Of a stretch of DNA of 64,000 bases, positions 1-12,657 are shown one piece after another (positions within the stretch are counted from its first letter, which is position 1; every line of letters starts with the position of its first letter). A program made the translations under genes and the position numbers. The stretch spans positions 5,819,232 through 5,883,231 of the forward strand of contig CM070599.1 of the NCBI GenBank assembly GCA_036346395.1, read 5' to 3'. Below the pieces are notes generated by a model, which did not search any database, was not told where the DNA came from, and was given only the letters and a program-made list of their open reading frames with translations. Origin of the DNA: Hsuehochloa calcarea (Eukaryota > Streptophyta > Magnoliopsida > Poales > Poaceae).

Positions 1-868
1 CTTAGGGTTTGACTTAATTGGGCTCCCGTTAAGGCCCACTAACAAACCGGTCGCACACGCACGCTTCGTAAAGCGCCGTCTTTAACCTTTGACCTAAACC
101 GCTTCACCATGCACCATGGATTTGCCAATAGGTCACCCTTGTCCATCTTGTGTCACGCTTGAGTCGTTGACCTCACCCGGCATCGTCGATCGTTCTGGAC
201 CTCAACTCTTCAAGTCTAGTCCCGATTCTCCTCGCCGTTGACCGTCGTTGACCACCAAGCTACCTGCACAACCACAGACAAGAAAACACGTGTTCGGAAC
301 AAGTTCTTCACAACTTGACCCATGTTAGTCAAAACATGCATCATGCAAATCATATGCCATGAAACCAATGACTTTGACCTAACAAAACAACATCGCCACG
401 GTTGGCGGACGTTCAAGTACAACCGGTCTCGACCGCTCGGGTGAGCGGTCGGACCGCCCCATGGCGGTCGGACCGCTCCACGTGAGCGGCCGGACCGCCA
501 CCGAGACTTAGCCAATTTCATACCCTCAAAAACCGAAACCTTCTGGAAACTTAAATCCAATAGAACTTCTTACTGAAGACTCCAAAAATCATGAGACCAA
601 GTGCATTGGGATCCCCTCACTTGCCTACAACACCTATTTTTGGCCCAGCACGTTTTGACCACTTTTAGGTCACCGCCGGTCCGAACGCCCCACATGGCCG
701 GTCCGACCAATTTGGGACCGGTCGGACCGCCGTGCAAGGACCGGTCGGACCGCCCCTGACCAGAAAACATGTAGCTTTGTCGAAAACACGTGAAACTACA
801 AACCGTAAACGCCATTGCCAATTGTCACATCATCCTAAGATCTAGAGCATATCCCCATGAAATCCACA
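1..868 (-). mobile_element. Partial long LTR (Sirevirus-like copia), start end only
   Basis: Read on the minus strand this matches the first half of the long LTRs at 6779-8664 and 15930-17822. It begins with TGTGGATT at 868, followed by the gatgatg, ggcaatggcgtt and tgggtcaagttgtgaagaac blocks in the same order, and contains the same CGGTC-type short repeats. It runs off the left edge, so body, primer site and second LTR cannot be seen. No polypurine tract lies next to 868, so this is the outer edge of a 5' LTR or of a solo LTR. It is clearly diverged from the other copies, so it is a relative and not part of the same insertion. Confidence 0.75.
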
Positions 869-1176
869 CACTTCGCCCGCCGGTTCACGGTCATGTTTCG
901 TCAACAAGATGTTCGAAATTTCGGGTCCGTTCCTGGATACGGCCTCACACTACACTCAATAACATGACTATCATTTTTTGAATCATTAAATTCCATTATT
1001 CTATGCACGTGCAGTTCAAATTTGCATTTTCCGAAATAATTATAGTAAATGAAATAAATTAACTAAATATAACAAAAAGCCACAAAAATATATAAAATCC
1101 TAACATAGAGTACCTGGTACTGTAGGAGGGCTGCACAAAAAATTTGGAGGCCAAAATAAAAAATAAAAAATAAACT
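869..1176. other. Unassigned AT-rich stretch between LTR and CACTA repeats
   Basis: No gene or repeat is recognisable here. The left terminus of the CACTA element should lie in or next to this stretch, but no convincing CACTA terminal repeat followed by the expected subterminal motif was found. Confidence 0.4.
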
Positions 1177-1373
1177 TTTGCCGAGTGCCAGGGCACGGCA
1201 CTCGGCAAAGGGGTTTTGTTATTTTTTTAAAAAAAAGAACTCTCCATCATATGCGAACTTGGCTCTTTGCCGAGTGCCCTCTTGATCCGACACTCGGCAA
1301 AGAAATTAAAAAAATTAAAAAAAATTAAAAATTGTTTGCCGAGTGCCGGATCTAGGGCACTCGGCAAACTTTC
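1177..1373. repeat. CACTA left subterminal inverted repeats (TTTGCCGAGTGCC family)
   Basis: Three hairpin-forming pairs of TTTGCCGAGTGCC and its inverse CACTCGGCAAA occur near 1177-1211, 1264-1302 and 1337-1370. The same motif is repeated at the right end (20408-20970). In En/Spm elements such arrays bind the element-encoded DNA-binding protein; that role is inferred here. Confidence 0.85.
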
Positions 1374-1380
1374 TCATTAT

Positions 1381-1671
1381 GACCTAGAGCGCACACGCAC
1401 ACACGCACACACTGCCACGCCACGCCGCTGCCCCGCCCCACCGCGCGCACTCGCCGCCGCCACAGCGCCACTCCCTCGCCCCACGCGCGCTGCCGCCCGC
1501 CCGCGCGAGCCCCATTTCTTCCCGCCCGTTCTCCCGCCCCGGCCGGCCCGACCCGTTTCTTCCCGGCCCGTTCTCCCCGCCCCGGCCCGGCCCGACCCAT
1601 TTCTTCCCGGCCCGTTCTCCCCGCCCGCCCGGCCCGGCCCGTTCTCCCCCGCCCCTGGCCCCAGCGCCTAT
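1381..1671. repeat. GC-rich proline-type low-complexity repeat
   Basis: Extremely GC-rich sequence of cccggcccg-type words. A unit of about 46 bp (ccc-gtttcttcccggcccgttctc type) is repeated around 1549-1640. Long open frames exist on both strands only because of composition; I do not regard them as genes. Confidence 0.6.
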
Positions 1672-3188
1672 GCATCTCCGGTTTTTTTAGCATACCTTTT
1701 GTTAGAACCAAATCTAGTTGGTGCTCACAAAAGAAACTAATTTGATTGCTTCTAAGCATCACTTTCTTTACGAGATCATACCATTGTAAGTATTGCTTTT
1801 GGCAGCACCAAATTAATTTCATTGCTTTTACTACTTCAGCATTTCCTCTTAGTTTATTGTGTACAACGTAACGAATGAAAATGGGTAGCTAAATGTATGT
1901 CAATATATTGTAGATGGATGGGCCAATTAATGGGCCATGTAATGCACTCTAGGAAGAAAATAGTACTGTGATTTCTCTTATCACCTCGTCATTTGTTTAA
2001 TATCCAGCGTCAACCTGATATATGATAACATTATAGTATGCCTGTCAGCATTTTAATGGACCCAGCTGTCTAGAACAATGCAATAGAAGGAGAGTACCAC
2101 TTTTCTTTTTCATATTTGCACTTTGCTGACCTTCAATTCAGATATACTATGTCTTCCTCGCATATTTGACTTTGCTTTTGGCTAAAACAATGTAATCTGT
2201 TTATTTATCCCCAATAGTCTTTTCCTCAAGAAAGCTAGGTGACAGATATGTCTGCAGATCATAGGCCCTATATTTGTTTTCCAACCAATGTGCATGAGAC
2301 ACAACATTTTGCAGAAGAAAAAAACATAGTATCTACTCTTCAATGATCACATATATATATACAATGCATTTGGCTTGCATGGCCATGGCATCTTAGTCTT
2401 TCATTCCTAGTACGCTGCCCCAGCTATGCATCCATAGGGATATCATAATCAGCCTAAGGGTGCATGTAAGATCACATCAGCTCCAAACTAGCTATATGCC
2501 TAGCTTGCTTGCTTATAGATTGAGCAGAAAATACAGCACATACAAAAAGGAGTGGTTCAAAAAAAAACCATGTGTTTATCCTTCATGAAAAGAAACAAAA
2601 GGATTATTGGACGAAGCAATGCAACAAGGTCAAGTAGTGTCGTGTTGCACAAAAGTTTGTTAGAATTGCCGATCGAGCACGTAGGCCTTCGATTACTCCC
2701 TGAATTTTGCGAGTTTATAGGGGAATTTCTTCAACTGGTCCTTTTGGAGATCGATGTTACGGGACATTCAGCTTCGTCAACGTCCAATGAACCTGCATCT
2801 ACATGTTTTTGACTACTACTTACCGGAAACATGTAGCTTTGTAAGCTTGCTAAATGATTGCCATTCTTACTAGCTTGCTTGCTAGCACGATCGAGATTGA
2901 GATCGCTCACCAGCTTCACCGGCCATACCCTTAATATGCCACATGCATCAAATCCTCTTCAGAGAGTCCAAAAAAAAAATATTGTACTATGATTTGTCAT
3001 GCACACATTTGGCCACTAGCTTCTTGTTTCTATGCTCTCCACCAGAAAGTTGTGTGTACAACCTATGGTTATGACCAATGTATCCCATTTGTCTTCTTTT
3101 TTTTTTTTGCTATGTTTTATCTATTTTGTCGTATCGTTAAACATTGAATTCAATTTTTATTTCGATTGTGCATTTGTGTTGTTAGAGG
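1672..3188. other. CACTA 5' region without recognisable gene
   Basis: AT-rich sequence between the subterminal repeats and the transposase ATG. It contains only short chance frames, with no domain, RNA gene or clear promoter that I can defend. It is probably the untranslated 5' part and first intron region of the transposase unit. Confidence 0.4.
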
Positions 3189-6100
3189 ATGGATGACCGT
3201 CATTGGATGTACACGGGCCAGAGAAGTCAGAGTGATTACACCACGGAATGGATGAACAAGACCGATGCTTTCTTGAACCGTGCATTTGGCAAGGCTGCTA
3301 AAGGACATTGTCTAGTTTTGTGTCCCTGCAGCAAATGTGGAAACAGGAGAAGGGTAAACAAGGTGGACATGGGTAAACATCTTTTGAAGAATGGATTTAC
3401 GCCGGACTACACCCGGTGGGTCCACCATGGTGAAGCCCATCGTATGAGAGAGGAGGTGGTGAGACCACGCGTCGAGGCTTATGATGCTGATGCCGGGTAG
3501 CGTACATGTTAGATGACTTTCACCAAGGGCAGTTCGATGAGGGCGTGAGAAGGAGGAGATGGAGGCACCCGCACAGCGTTCTACGACATGATGGACTCGG
3601 CACGAAACCCCTTCACGATCGGTCAGCGGTGTCTCAACTGGATGCCATTGGGCGCTTAATGGGGTTGAAGTCCGAGTTAAACTGAGTCGAGAAGGCTTCG
3701 ATAAGATGTTGGCGTGATTGGCACCACCGCCGGAGGGCCACATTCTCGCCAAAGAGCATGTACGAGTCACGAAACTCCTTCGTGCACTTAAGATGCCGTA
3801 TGAGCGGATACATGCTTGTTCAAGGGGTGCGTCCTATTTAGGAAAGAACACAAGGATGCAAAGTCTTGTCAAAGTGTAAATCCTCCGAGCACCTGGAGGT
3901 AGACTCTGGTGATGGCCAGAAGAGGCAACTTACGATCCCCGTGAAAATCCTACGGTACCTTCCGTTCCTACCGAGGATCCAACGACTATACATGACCGAG
4001 GAATCCGCGAAACAGATCACATGGCACAAAAATGGCAAACGGTACAATCCTGACAAGATGATACATCCATCCGATGGTGAAGCATGGACCCGCTTTGATG
4101 ACAAACATCGTGAGAAAGCAGATGAGGCTCGCAATGTACGTGTCGCGCTGGCAACAGATGGGTTAAATCCTTATGGACTGATGGCTGCCCCATACACATG
4201 TTGGCCCGTGTTCGTTATCCCCCTCAATCTCCCCCCCGGCGTCTCCTTTCAACGACATAACGTATTCTTGTCGTTGATAATTCCTGGACACCCGGGGAGT
4301 AATATGGATGTGTTCATGGAGCCCGTGTTTGATGAATTGGTCCGTGCTTGGGACGAAGGGGTATGGACATACGACCGAGCTACAAAGACAAGCTTCAAAA
4401 TGCACATTTGGTACCACTACTCCCTGCATGACTTCCTAGCGTATGGGTTATTCTGCGCCTGGTGTGTTCACGGGAAGTTCCCATGCCCAATATGCAAGGA
4501 AGGTGTGAGGTTCATTTGGTTGCACAAGGGTGGCAAGTACTCGTCGTTCGACAGACATCGTCAATTCCTCCCTCTTGACCATCCATTCAGACAAGACATC
4601 AAGAACTTTACGAAAGGTGTCGTAGTGACAGACCCTGCACCGCGGATGATGACTGGTGCCGAGGTTCATGCTCACATAGATGCTCTCGTGCCCAATCAAG
4701 AAGGTGGTTTTGTGGGATATGGTGAGCAACATATGTGGACTCATAAGTCGGGCTTGACGAGGCTCCCCTATTTCGATGACCTTCTTCTGCCACATAACAT
4801 TGATGTAATGCACACTGAAAAGAATGTCGCCGAGGCACTTTGGGCAACACTCATGGACACTGAAAAGTCTAAGGACAACCCTAAGGCTAGAGTGGACCTG
4901 GCAACGTTATGCGATAGACCAAATCAAGAGATCTGCACCTCCTAGTCGCGGCAAGACATGGAGAAGGCCTAAGGCGATTTCGTCTTGAAAAAGGACCAAA
5001 GGAGGAAGTACTTGAATGGATCTGACGCTAATGTTCCCCGATGGGTATCTGTGAATCAAGAGGGAGTGAACTTAGGCACTCTGCGAATCAGCGGGATGAA
5101 GAGTCATGACTACCACATATGGATTGAGCGGCTTCTTCCGGCGATGGTTCGAGGCTATGTCCTGAGCATGTCCGGCAAGTCTTTGGCGAGTTGAGCTATT
5201 TCTTCCGCCACTTTGTGCCAAGGAGCTATCTCGGACCGTCATTGATGACTTGGAAAAAGTGGCACCGTGTTGCTCTGTAACTTGGAGAAGATCTTTCCAC
5301 CGGCTTTTTCTTGGCGATGCAAAGATTTGATTGTGCACCTCCGTATGAGGCACGTATGGGGGCCGTGCGATCTGCGTTGGTGCTATCAATCGAGAGATGT
5401 ATGAAGACTCTTCGCAAAAAATGTAGAAATAAAGCCAAAATTGAGGCTTCCATTGCAGAGGCATACATTCGGAGGAGGTGTCAAACTTCACGAGAAATAC
5501 TACACCGAGAACCTTCCTAGCGTTTATAATCCACCCCTCGTTACAATCTTTGGCGAAAATGAATCGAACCTCGGCCTTTTCCAAGGGCAACTCGGAGCGC
5601 AAGTGCATCGACCACTAAGCAATTGAAAAATGAAGAGTGGCGCGATATCATGCTATATGTGTTGACCAACCTTGTCGAGTGCGTAGTTCATTGGGTAAGT
5701 TTTCAGCGAACTTGTTTCAATACGCGTCACTCCTTGTTTCTTCGTCCAACCCCTTGTTTCTCGTTAGTGCAGGGAATTTCTTCGTCAATCTGGCATGAAT
5801 CAAGGGATCCTACCCGAGAAACCGATACCCTTCTTTCACGAGTGCGGGACGAGGAGCCCGATTTCATTTCTTGGTTCAAGCGAAGGTCTTGTCCAATTTA
5901 GCTCGTGCTTAGTTCGACATTCCAAGTTGATCGTGCGTTCGAATAATATAACGATCTATCCTGCTTGAGCTTGCGTGCCCAAACCGATCGTCTATAAGTG
6001 ACGAGTTGAGACGGGTTGCAAGCGGTACGTGTCGTTAGGGTCAAGTCATTTACGGTTATGGCGTGAATGGATATCGTTTTCACGGCAAGCTTCGAGCAGA

Positions 6101-6763
6101 GTCGGCCCAATCGAAAAACCACAAACAGCGGAGTTTTTACGCCCGGCACTGATGGCCTCAACTATTATGGAAGAATTGAAGAAATCTACGAACTTCCATT
6201 TTATTGTTCCAAACCTCTTAATCCTGTCATATTCAAATGTCACTGGTTTCATCACGAGTAACGAGACGAACCCTAAGCTTGGGCTAGTCGAGATTCGACA
6301 GATTCCGCTATCGAGAAAAGATGTCTACATTGTGGCTCAACAGGCCGTCCAGGTTTATTATACGCCATACGCGTGCCAAGACAAAGAGCATCTTAAGGGT
6401 TGGGCTATTGTGCACAAGGTATCGCCACACGGTAAACTACCTATCCCAAACGATGAAGATTACAACTTCAACCCAAACACATATGATGGAGAGTTCTTTC
6501 AAGAAGAGGGGCTACAAGGGAGGTTTGAGATAGACTTAACCGAAGCGATAGGAATGGAAGTAGACAATGAAAGGGTTGATGACGAGGACGCTGGAGACGA
6601 GGTGCGAAATGTGAAGGACTTACGAATGCTTGAGCGATTACGTTTAGGCAATGACAATGAAGACAACATTCCTCCTTCGGATAGTGTTGATGATTTGGAC
6701 AATGTTGATAGTGATGACGAGACCTATGATCCAGCTAATCCCAATCATGAAGATTATTTCTAA
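3189..6763 (+). pseudogene. CACTA transposase (TNP2-like), broken
   Basis: This is the DDE-type transposase of En/Spm elements, which would cut and insert the element in the nucleus. The start ATG at 3189 opens a transposase-associated domain with the cysteine cluster CPCSKCGN. The frame is lost near 3490-3500 and the same protein continues in other frames. The long segment 3866-4945 carries the Transposase_21 core, with ALATDGLNPYG and a cysteine pair FPCPICK. After a stop at 4945, 4985-5900 resembles the DUF4218 part (SHDYHIWIERLLP), and 6029-6763 the DUF4216 part followed by an acid-rich tail ending NHEDYF. Several stops and frameshifts make it non-functional. The copia target site lies 11 bp past its stop codon. 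Confidence 0.85.
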
Positions 6764-6778
6764 TACATGTACTATATT

Positions 6779-8664
6779 TGTGGATATCGTGAGTATATGT
6801 GCACGATCTCAGGATGATGAGTCAATTGGTAATGGCGTTGTTGGTTTACAAAATCTCGCGTTTTCGGGTTTGCTCTAAGGCTGTCAGACCACAGGCGGTC
6901 TGACCGGTGGTGTCGGACGGTCAGACCGCCCGTGGAGGAGTCCGACCGACCATGGTGGCCGGTCCGACCGCCAAAATGAAAATAGGTTTTGGGCCGAGCC
7001 AAAATAGGTTGTGTAGGCAAGTGAGGGAGTCTCTGGATGTGGTCCCATCATTTTGGAGCTCCCAAATCAAAAGTTCTATTCGTTTGAAAATTCGAAGGTT
7101 TGAATTTTGAGTTGAAAATTTGGCTAAGTCCTTTGGACCGTCCGACCGCCGTTGGAAGCGGTCCGACCCGAGATGAATCGGTCGGACCGCCACGTAAAGG
7201 CTGATCGGGCCGGCAATGGCTTGAAGGTTAGCCAAGTGTTGCATTGAGTTGGTTTTGATTGTGTTATTATATGAACTTCAATGCTTTATTGTTGTATATT
7301 GCATTGCAGAACTAACGTGGGTCAAGTTGTGAAGAACTTGTTCCCAGAAACGATTTGTTTGTCTCTTGCTGTGCAGGTGGCTTGCAGGTCAACGACGTCA
7401 ACGGTGAGTGCATCGGGACTACGCTTGGAGAGCTGAGGTCGAGCGATCGGGGATACTGGGTGGTCGTGTGACACAAGCATGGTGCGAGATGGACAAGATG
7501 GATCGAGCGGGTGGTTGATGATAATTGGTTGGATCAGGCGGTGCGGATATCGGTGCGGGTCTCTGGGAGGTTCCGATGGGATTCGGACAAGAGAGGCTTG
7601 GCGACGCGATGAGAACCGCTGATCAACCTACACGTGGTGAAGCAGGCGATTGCTTCAAGTGTTATTTGTGTGTGGGTCCCATGTGTAAGTGACCCCAAAA
7701 AGGAAACCCTAGCTCTCTAGTATAAATAGGAAGGGGGGAGATGGAAAACCTTTAAGGCATTCATTTTTAGCCCTTTCTTCCTTTTCTAGGGTTTGGAGGA
7801 GAGGTGAGGAGAACTAGGGTTTGGAGTGTGCTCCTTGTTGAGCTCTTACCCTCCTTGTTGGAGAGGCTTTGTAAGCATCTTGTGTAATCGAACATTCTTG
7901 TGATGCTTAATTGAAAGATCGTTTGCTCCCTTTTGTGTTCTTCTCCCTTTTGGATGATTTTGGTGCTTCCTTGATTCAAAGGTTCATGCTTGGTCTCTTG
8001 GCCTACTTTATCTTGCTTTGATGTGTGGGATTACTCCTAGAGTCATCTAGATCATCAACCCCCCACAAGCAAGTCTTGAATCAAGATTTTCATATTTCTA
8101 GGGTTTGTGCACTTCTTTGGTAAAATCTCGAGAGATTGATTCTGCGAAGTGGATCTGACGGATCGTCGCTAGAAATAGGTCTCCAATATCATTAGGGAGG
8201 TGTGCTCGAAATTTGGTCAAGTTTTATTGGTTGAATCAAAAGTTGGATCAAATTTCGTTTTGGATTTGGGTGGAGTTTTTCAGTACTGGACTCTACCGGT
8301 CCGACCGGTCCTTCAACAATGATCGACCGCCTGTATTCGAGACCACCGGTTTGCCGGGTCGAACCGTTGTCCACCGTCCGACCGCCGATTAGTTGCTTGG
8401 TCGGACGATTGGTTGACCGTCGGTCCGACCGCCCGTGGTAGCCGGTCAGACCGCCAGTACCCAGTAAGGAATAGTGAGTTCTTTTCTCCGGGTGTGTCGT
8501 GTGGTTGAGGGGTTTATCAAATCCGACACAAGGCTTCCGTTGTGTGCTTACTGATCTTCTTAGCTTTCATAGCTAAAGGAGTGAAGTTCGTGTTGGTTTT
8601 CGATTTAGGCGAGAAAGTTTTGAAAGCGCCTATTCACCCCCCTAGTCGCCTTTCCGGTCCTACA
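6779..8664 (+). repeat. 5' LTR of copia 1
   Basis: Begins TGTGGATATC, ends CCGGTCCTACA. It holds three clusters of CGGTCNGACCG-type words (about 6885-6972, 7136-7205, 8300-8455). A TATA box TATAAATA at 7721-7728 is the likely promoter of the element RNA. Small indels and substitutions distinguish it from the 3' LTR, so insertion is not very recent. Confidence 0.93.
7721..7728 (+). promoter_or_regulatory. TATA box in 5' LTR of copia 1
   Basis: TATAAATA follows a ctctctag context and is kept at the matching place in the 3' LTR (16877-16884). Transcription of the element would start shortly downstream. Confidence 0.6.
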
Positions 8665-8666
8665 AG

Positions 8667-8678
8667 TGGTATCAGAGC
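8667..8678 (+). other. Primer binding site of copia 1
   Basis: TGGTATCAGAGC, complementary to the 3' end of initiator tRNA-Met, two bases after the LTR end; this is where minus-strand cDNA synthesis would be primed. Confidence 0.85.
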
Positions 8679-8719
8679 CGGTTAGCTCTTCTCATAGATC
8701 TTAACCGGTCTTTGGAGCC

Positions 8720-9425
8720 ATGGCGACTGACAAGTACTCAACCAAGCCACACATTTTTGAGGGAGTTGACTCTGCATACTGGAAGGCTCGTATGCAAGCA
8801 TATATCGAGGCTCAAGGGCACGCTATTTGGCTAAAGGTGAAAAATCCTTATGTCGTGCCACCGATGACGATCGATCACTCGGATGTGGAGGCCAACAAAG
8901 AAGGCTCTAATTATTTGATCCAAGGTCTTAGTCGATCTGAGTTTGAGCGTGTTGCTCACTTGCGGTCTGCTCACGAGATCTGGCGGACTCTTTGTGACTA
9001 TCATGAAGGGTCCACTGCGATCAAGGAAGTGAGACAGAACCAGCTCAAAAAGGTTTACTCTAAGATCGAGCAAAGGCCTGGTGAGTCTTTGGATGAGCTG
9101 TGGGGAAGATTTTCTAAGATTCTTCATGATCTCCGCGCTGTTGACTTGGTATTTTAGAGTGCGAGAATGCACGCCAGCTTCTGGGTGCTCTTGATGTGAA
9201 GGTCTGGGGAATGAAGATCACTTCCATCAATGACAACACTATCATGAGTGAGCTTACCATGGATAAGCTTTACTCGAGGTTGAAGACGCATGAGATTGAC
9301 TTTATCTCGCGTCTCCCCAAGACAGAGTCGATGGCATTAGTGGTCGATAAATCCAAGGGTTGTTCTTCAGAGTCTCTTGATTGTAGCTCATCCGGTTTTC
9401 ATTATCGCTTTACATTCTTTAAGTG
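8720..9425 (+). pseudogene. copia 1 gag, N-terminal part
   Basis: ATG at 8720 starts a 145-codon frame with a UBN2-type copia Gag fold: a YWKARMQAYIEAQG segment and a VRQNQLKKVYSKIEQ-PGESL segment. A stop after VDLVF breaks it, and the protein continues in another frame at 9196-9425. Remnants of a CCHC zinc knuckle (CGEPNHIRSS type) are near 9535-9565 with indels. Gag would form the particle that packages the element RNA. Confidence 0.8.
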
Positions 9426-10131
9426 ATGAGCAAATAGAGAAACGCAGGATGACTTAGCCCTCCTTTCCACCAAATTCACAAGAGCGTATAACAAGGTGAG
9501 GAATAGGAGGAGAAGTGGACCTATCACGTGCTTGAGTGTGGTGAGCCAAACCACATTCGCTCCAGTGCCCCAAGCTAAAGGGCAAGGAGGAGAAGGAGAC
9601 ACGAAGACATCCCGGAGAGGATGCTAAACCCAAGAAGACAAACTATCGCAAGTTTGTCGGTAGGGTCCTTGCCGCTCTAGAGAACGTCAATATGAGCGAT
9701 GTGGACTCGGAAGCGGAGGGCGGCGAGTGACTCGTGGCAAGAAGAAGGCGCATGACTTCACCGGCATGTGTTTCATGGCCAAGAACGACCACGACAAATG
9801 ACTCCTCCAACAATGAGGATCCTTTTAGTGATCGATGAGGTATGCCCTTCTATTGTCGACATGAAAAGGGCGTTGTGCTTCTTCGAGCGTAAATTGCATA
9901 AGCAAGTAAAAATGATTAAGAAGGTGACATTATGATTGATAATTTGAACCTAGAAGTGGTTAGGCTAAAATCTATTAATCCGATGATTTTGTGAATCTGC
10001 ACTAGCTTGCTTAATGACTTGACAAGCTTGAAATCTGCTCATTCCTCATCACGAATCAACTTAAAGATGCTCTCGATGAACTAGAATCTCTCAAGTCTAG
10101 TTCTGCTTGCTTAGATGCCATTTCACTTGAT

Positions 10132-10915
10132 GTGACTGCCATGGAAGCTATCCCTTTAACTTGCTCAAATTGTGCTTTGCTTGAATTAAAACTGGATAGC
10201 TCCTTAAAAGAATTGCAAAAATTTGATGCTAGTCACACATGCTCTCATTGTAAGAATAATAAGATTAAGATGCAAGAGATGAAAGAAATGCTAGTTTACT
10301 CTAGAGTTGTATCTTGTGAAAATTGTCCCAAGCTTACAATTGAGATTGAAGCCTTAAACAAGACCCTTGAAGAAAAGGCTAAAATTGAAAGATCCATGTC
10401 TTTTACTGCTTCTAAGAAAGTTATTGATTCTAACTCTTGTGCTTTAAATCTTTGAAGTTGAAACCATGATTAATCAGAATCAAGAGGCATTTAGAGTCAA
10501 ATTTAAGGAGCAGTTGAATAGGATTAGAGAATCCTATTGTGTGTCTTGTGAGGCATTCAAGGTGGAAGTGGCCCTTCTTAAGAGTAAGAGCAATGAGGTA
10601 ATCAAGTCTAGCAAGTGCACTAGATGTGAGGTTTAATGAAAGAGAATGATTACCTCAAGGTGACTCTTGAGAAGTTTTCAAGTGAAAAAGAAACTCAACA
10701 TGATTCTTGATCAATCCAAGGTGAGCGTGAAAAATAGTGGTCTAGGTTTCAATCCCCTAGAGCATTCCAAGAAAAACCCACCTAGGATTGCTAGAGTTGT
10801 GAAGAATGGCTTGTTTGAGCTAGAACCTCCTAAGGCATCCGGGGTTGTTTTCAAATCCATTGGTTTTGCTCAAACTCTTTACGCAAGAAAGGTGCTTTCA
10901 CTCATTCATGCATGA
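10132..10915 (+). pseudogene. copia 1 gag C-terminal coiled-coil region
   Basis: Frames at 10132-10455 and 10667-10915 encode a lysine- and glutamate-rich, coiled-coil-like protein with paired cysteines (LTCSNC, TCSHCKNN, SCENCPKL). It lies between the zinc knuckle and the protease, where Sireviruses have an extended Gag. Stops separate the pieces. Function is unknown; I infer it is an extension of Gag. Confidence 0.5.
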
Positions 10916-11399
10916 CCTCTCAAAGGTCGATACCATTGCACCTTCTCGCAAGAAAGAAGGCCACACTGTTGAGTTACCTTAGGAGAGCAAAACTTGAGAG
11001 AAAAGAGAGGATGGCGTCCTAAGATCCATTAGAGGAGTCCTTCTCCATTTGTAGTCTCTAGAGCTAGGCGACTGCTTATCGCACCACACATAGGCCTAGG
11101 TTTGTAGAGAACTTTGTAGACTCTTTTGGTGGGTCTAGGCAGCATGTTGGATTAGGACATCGTGAGGAGAGACCACGGGTAGCACCTAGACAGGGGGAGT
11201 ATCGATCTTTTGGTAGATCGTTTCGGAGAGGTCTAGGTGGTTCTCATGAGCATCCTTATGATTTTATTCCTGATCATGTTTCTGCTATTTCTACTGCTGC
11301 TCCTAGACATCGTGCTTCTCGATCTTGGATCCTCGATCATTTATCACTAACCCGATCTTGAGGCACGGATGTTTTCTGATTATGCTTTTTAGGTCCGTC

Positions 11400-11898
11400 G
11401 TGCGAGGAAGGAGGACATATGGCTTGTTGACTCCGGGTGTTCTCGACATATGACTGGAGATTCTAGATGGTTCTCCTCCCTCACACGTGCATCCGGCAAT
11501 GAATTGATTACATTTGGGGATGCTTCTACGGGACCGTGGATCGCAAAGGGCACTGTCTTGCGTCAACGACAAGTTCATGCTAAAAGACGTCGCTTTGGTA
11601 AGTAAGTGAGGTATAATCTTCTATCTGCTTCTCACCGCTTGATGAGGGTCTAGAAGTGAGGTTTAAGAGAGGTGAGTGTAGAGTTCTAGATTCCTCGGGT
11701 GAGCTTTTTTTTGAGATCTCCAGATTTGAGAAGATCTTCTGTGCAAATTTCAGTATGTCTTCAGTTTCCAGTTCTAGGTGTCTTGTAGCCTCTGATTCTC
11801 ATGACCTTGTTTTGTGGCATCGTAGACTCGAGCATATAGGTTTTGATCATTTGTCTAGAGTCAGTTGCAAGGACTTGATTAGAGGTTTGCCTAGGTGA
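11400..11898 (+). pseudogene. copia 1 protease and pre-integrase domain
   Basis: The aspartic protease active-site segment LVDSGCSRHMTGDSRW is read near 11426-11475. The pre-integrase zinc-binding motif LWHRRLEHIGFDHLSR is read in the frame 11656-11898. Frameshifts lie between and after them. Confidence 0.8.
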
Positions 11899-11929
11899 AG
11901 GTCATTAGAGATCTTGTGTGCTCACCACA

Positions 11930-12657
11930 GTAGACATGGTAAGATGGTGTCCGCTTCCCACCCACCTCTTACTTTGGTAATGGTGATGGACCGGACGACT
12001 TCTTCACTTAGATCTGATTGGTCCTTCTAGGGTTCAGTCAGCTGGTGGGAAATGGTACGTGCTGGTGGTTGTGGATGATTACTCAAGGTATTCATGGGTT
12101 TATTTTCTTGCTTCTAAGGACGAAGCATTTGGATTCTTTAGAGATTTGGTCCTTAGAATTCTTTGTTGATATACCCGGAGCTTTGAGAGCCATTAGGAGT
12201 GACAATGGGACGAGTTCAAGAATTCTTCTTTTCTACCTTCCGCCGATAGGGAATTGAGCATCGCTTTTCTTCTCCTAGAGTTCCTCGTGAGAATGGTGTT
12301 GTAGAAAGAAAGAACATAACCCTTGTAGAGATGGCTCGGACCATGCTAGATGAGCATTCTACTCCTAGGAGATTTTGGGCTGAGGCGATCTCTACTGCTT
12401 GTTATATTTCCAACAGGGTTTTCTTGAGATCTGTGGTTGGAAAGACTTCTTATGAGCTTAGATTTGGTCATTCTCCCAAAGTCTCTCATTTCAAGATTTT
12501 TGGCTGCAAGTGTTTCATTCTTAAACATGGCAATCTTGATAAATTTGAGTCTAGATGTTTTGATGGCATATTTCTTGGATATCCTGCTCATTCTCGTGGC
12601 TATCGTGTTTTTAATGTTGACACTAACAAAATTGTTGAGACTTGCGGTCACTTTTGA
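11930..12657 (+). pseudogene. copia 1 integrase, broken
   Basis: Integrase core pieces appear in several frames: VVVDDYSR-like sequence near 12067, IRSDNGT near 12196, and the catalytic-glutamate region ENGVVERKN near 12290. The frame 12331-12657 covers the conserved ARTMLDEHSTPRRFWAEA region and the C-terminal GYPAHSRGYRVFN part. Integrase would join the cDNA to the chromosome. The frame is lost at least twice. Confidence 0.8.

Noticed and set aside
948..952. CACTA pentamer as the left end of the CACTA transposon
   Set aside because: It is not followed by the expected CTGGATTCCGG or subterminal sequence, so it looks like chance.
1267..1822. Proline- and arginine-rich frames on both strands
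   Set aside because: Produced by low-complexity GC-rich repeat; mirror-image frames on opposite strands and no domain.
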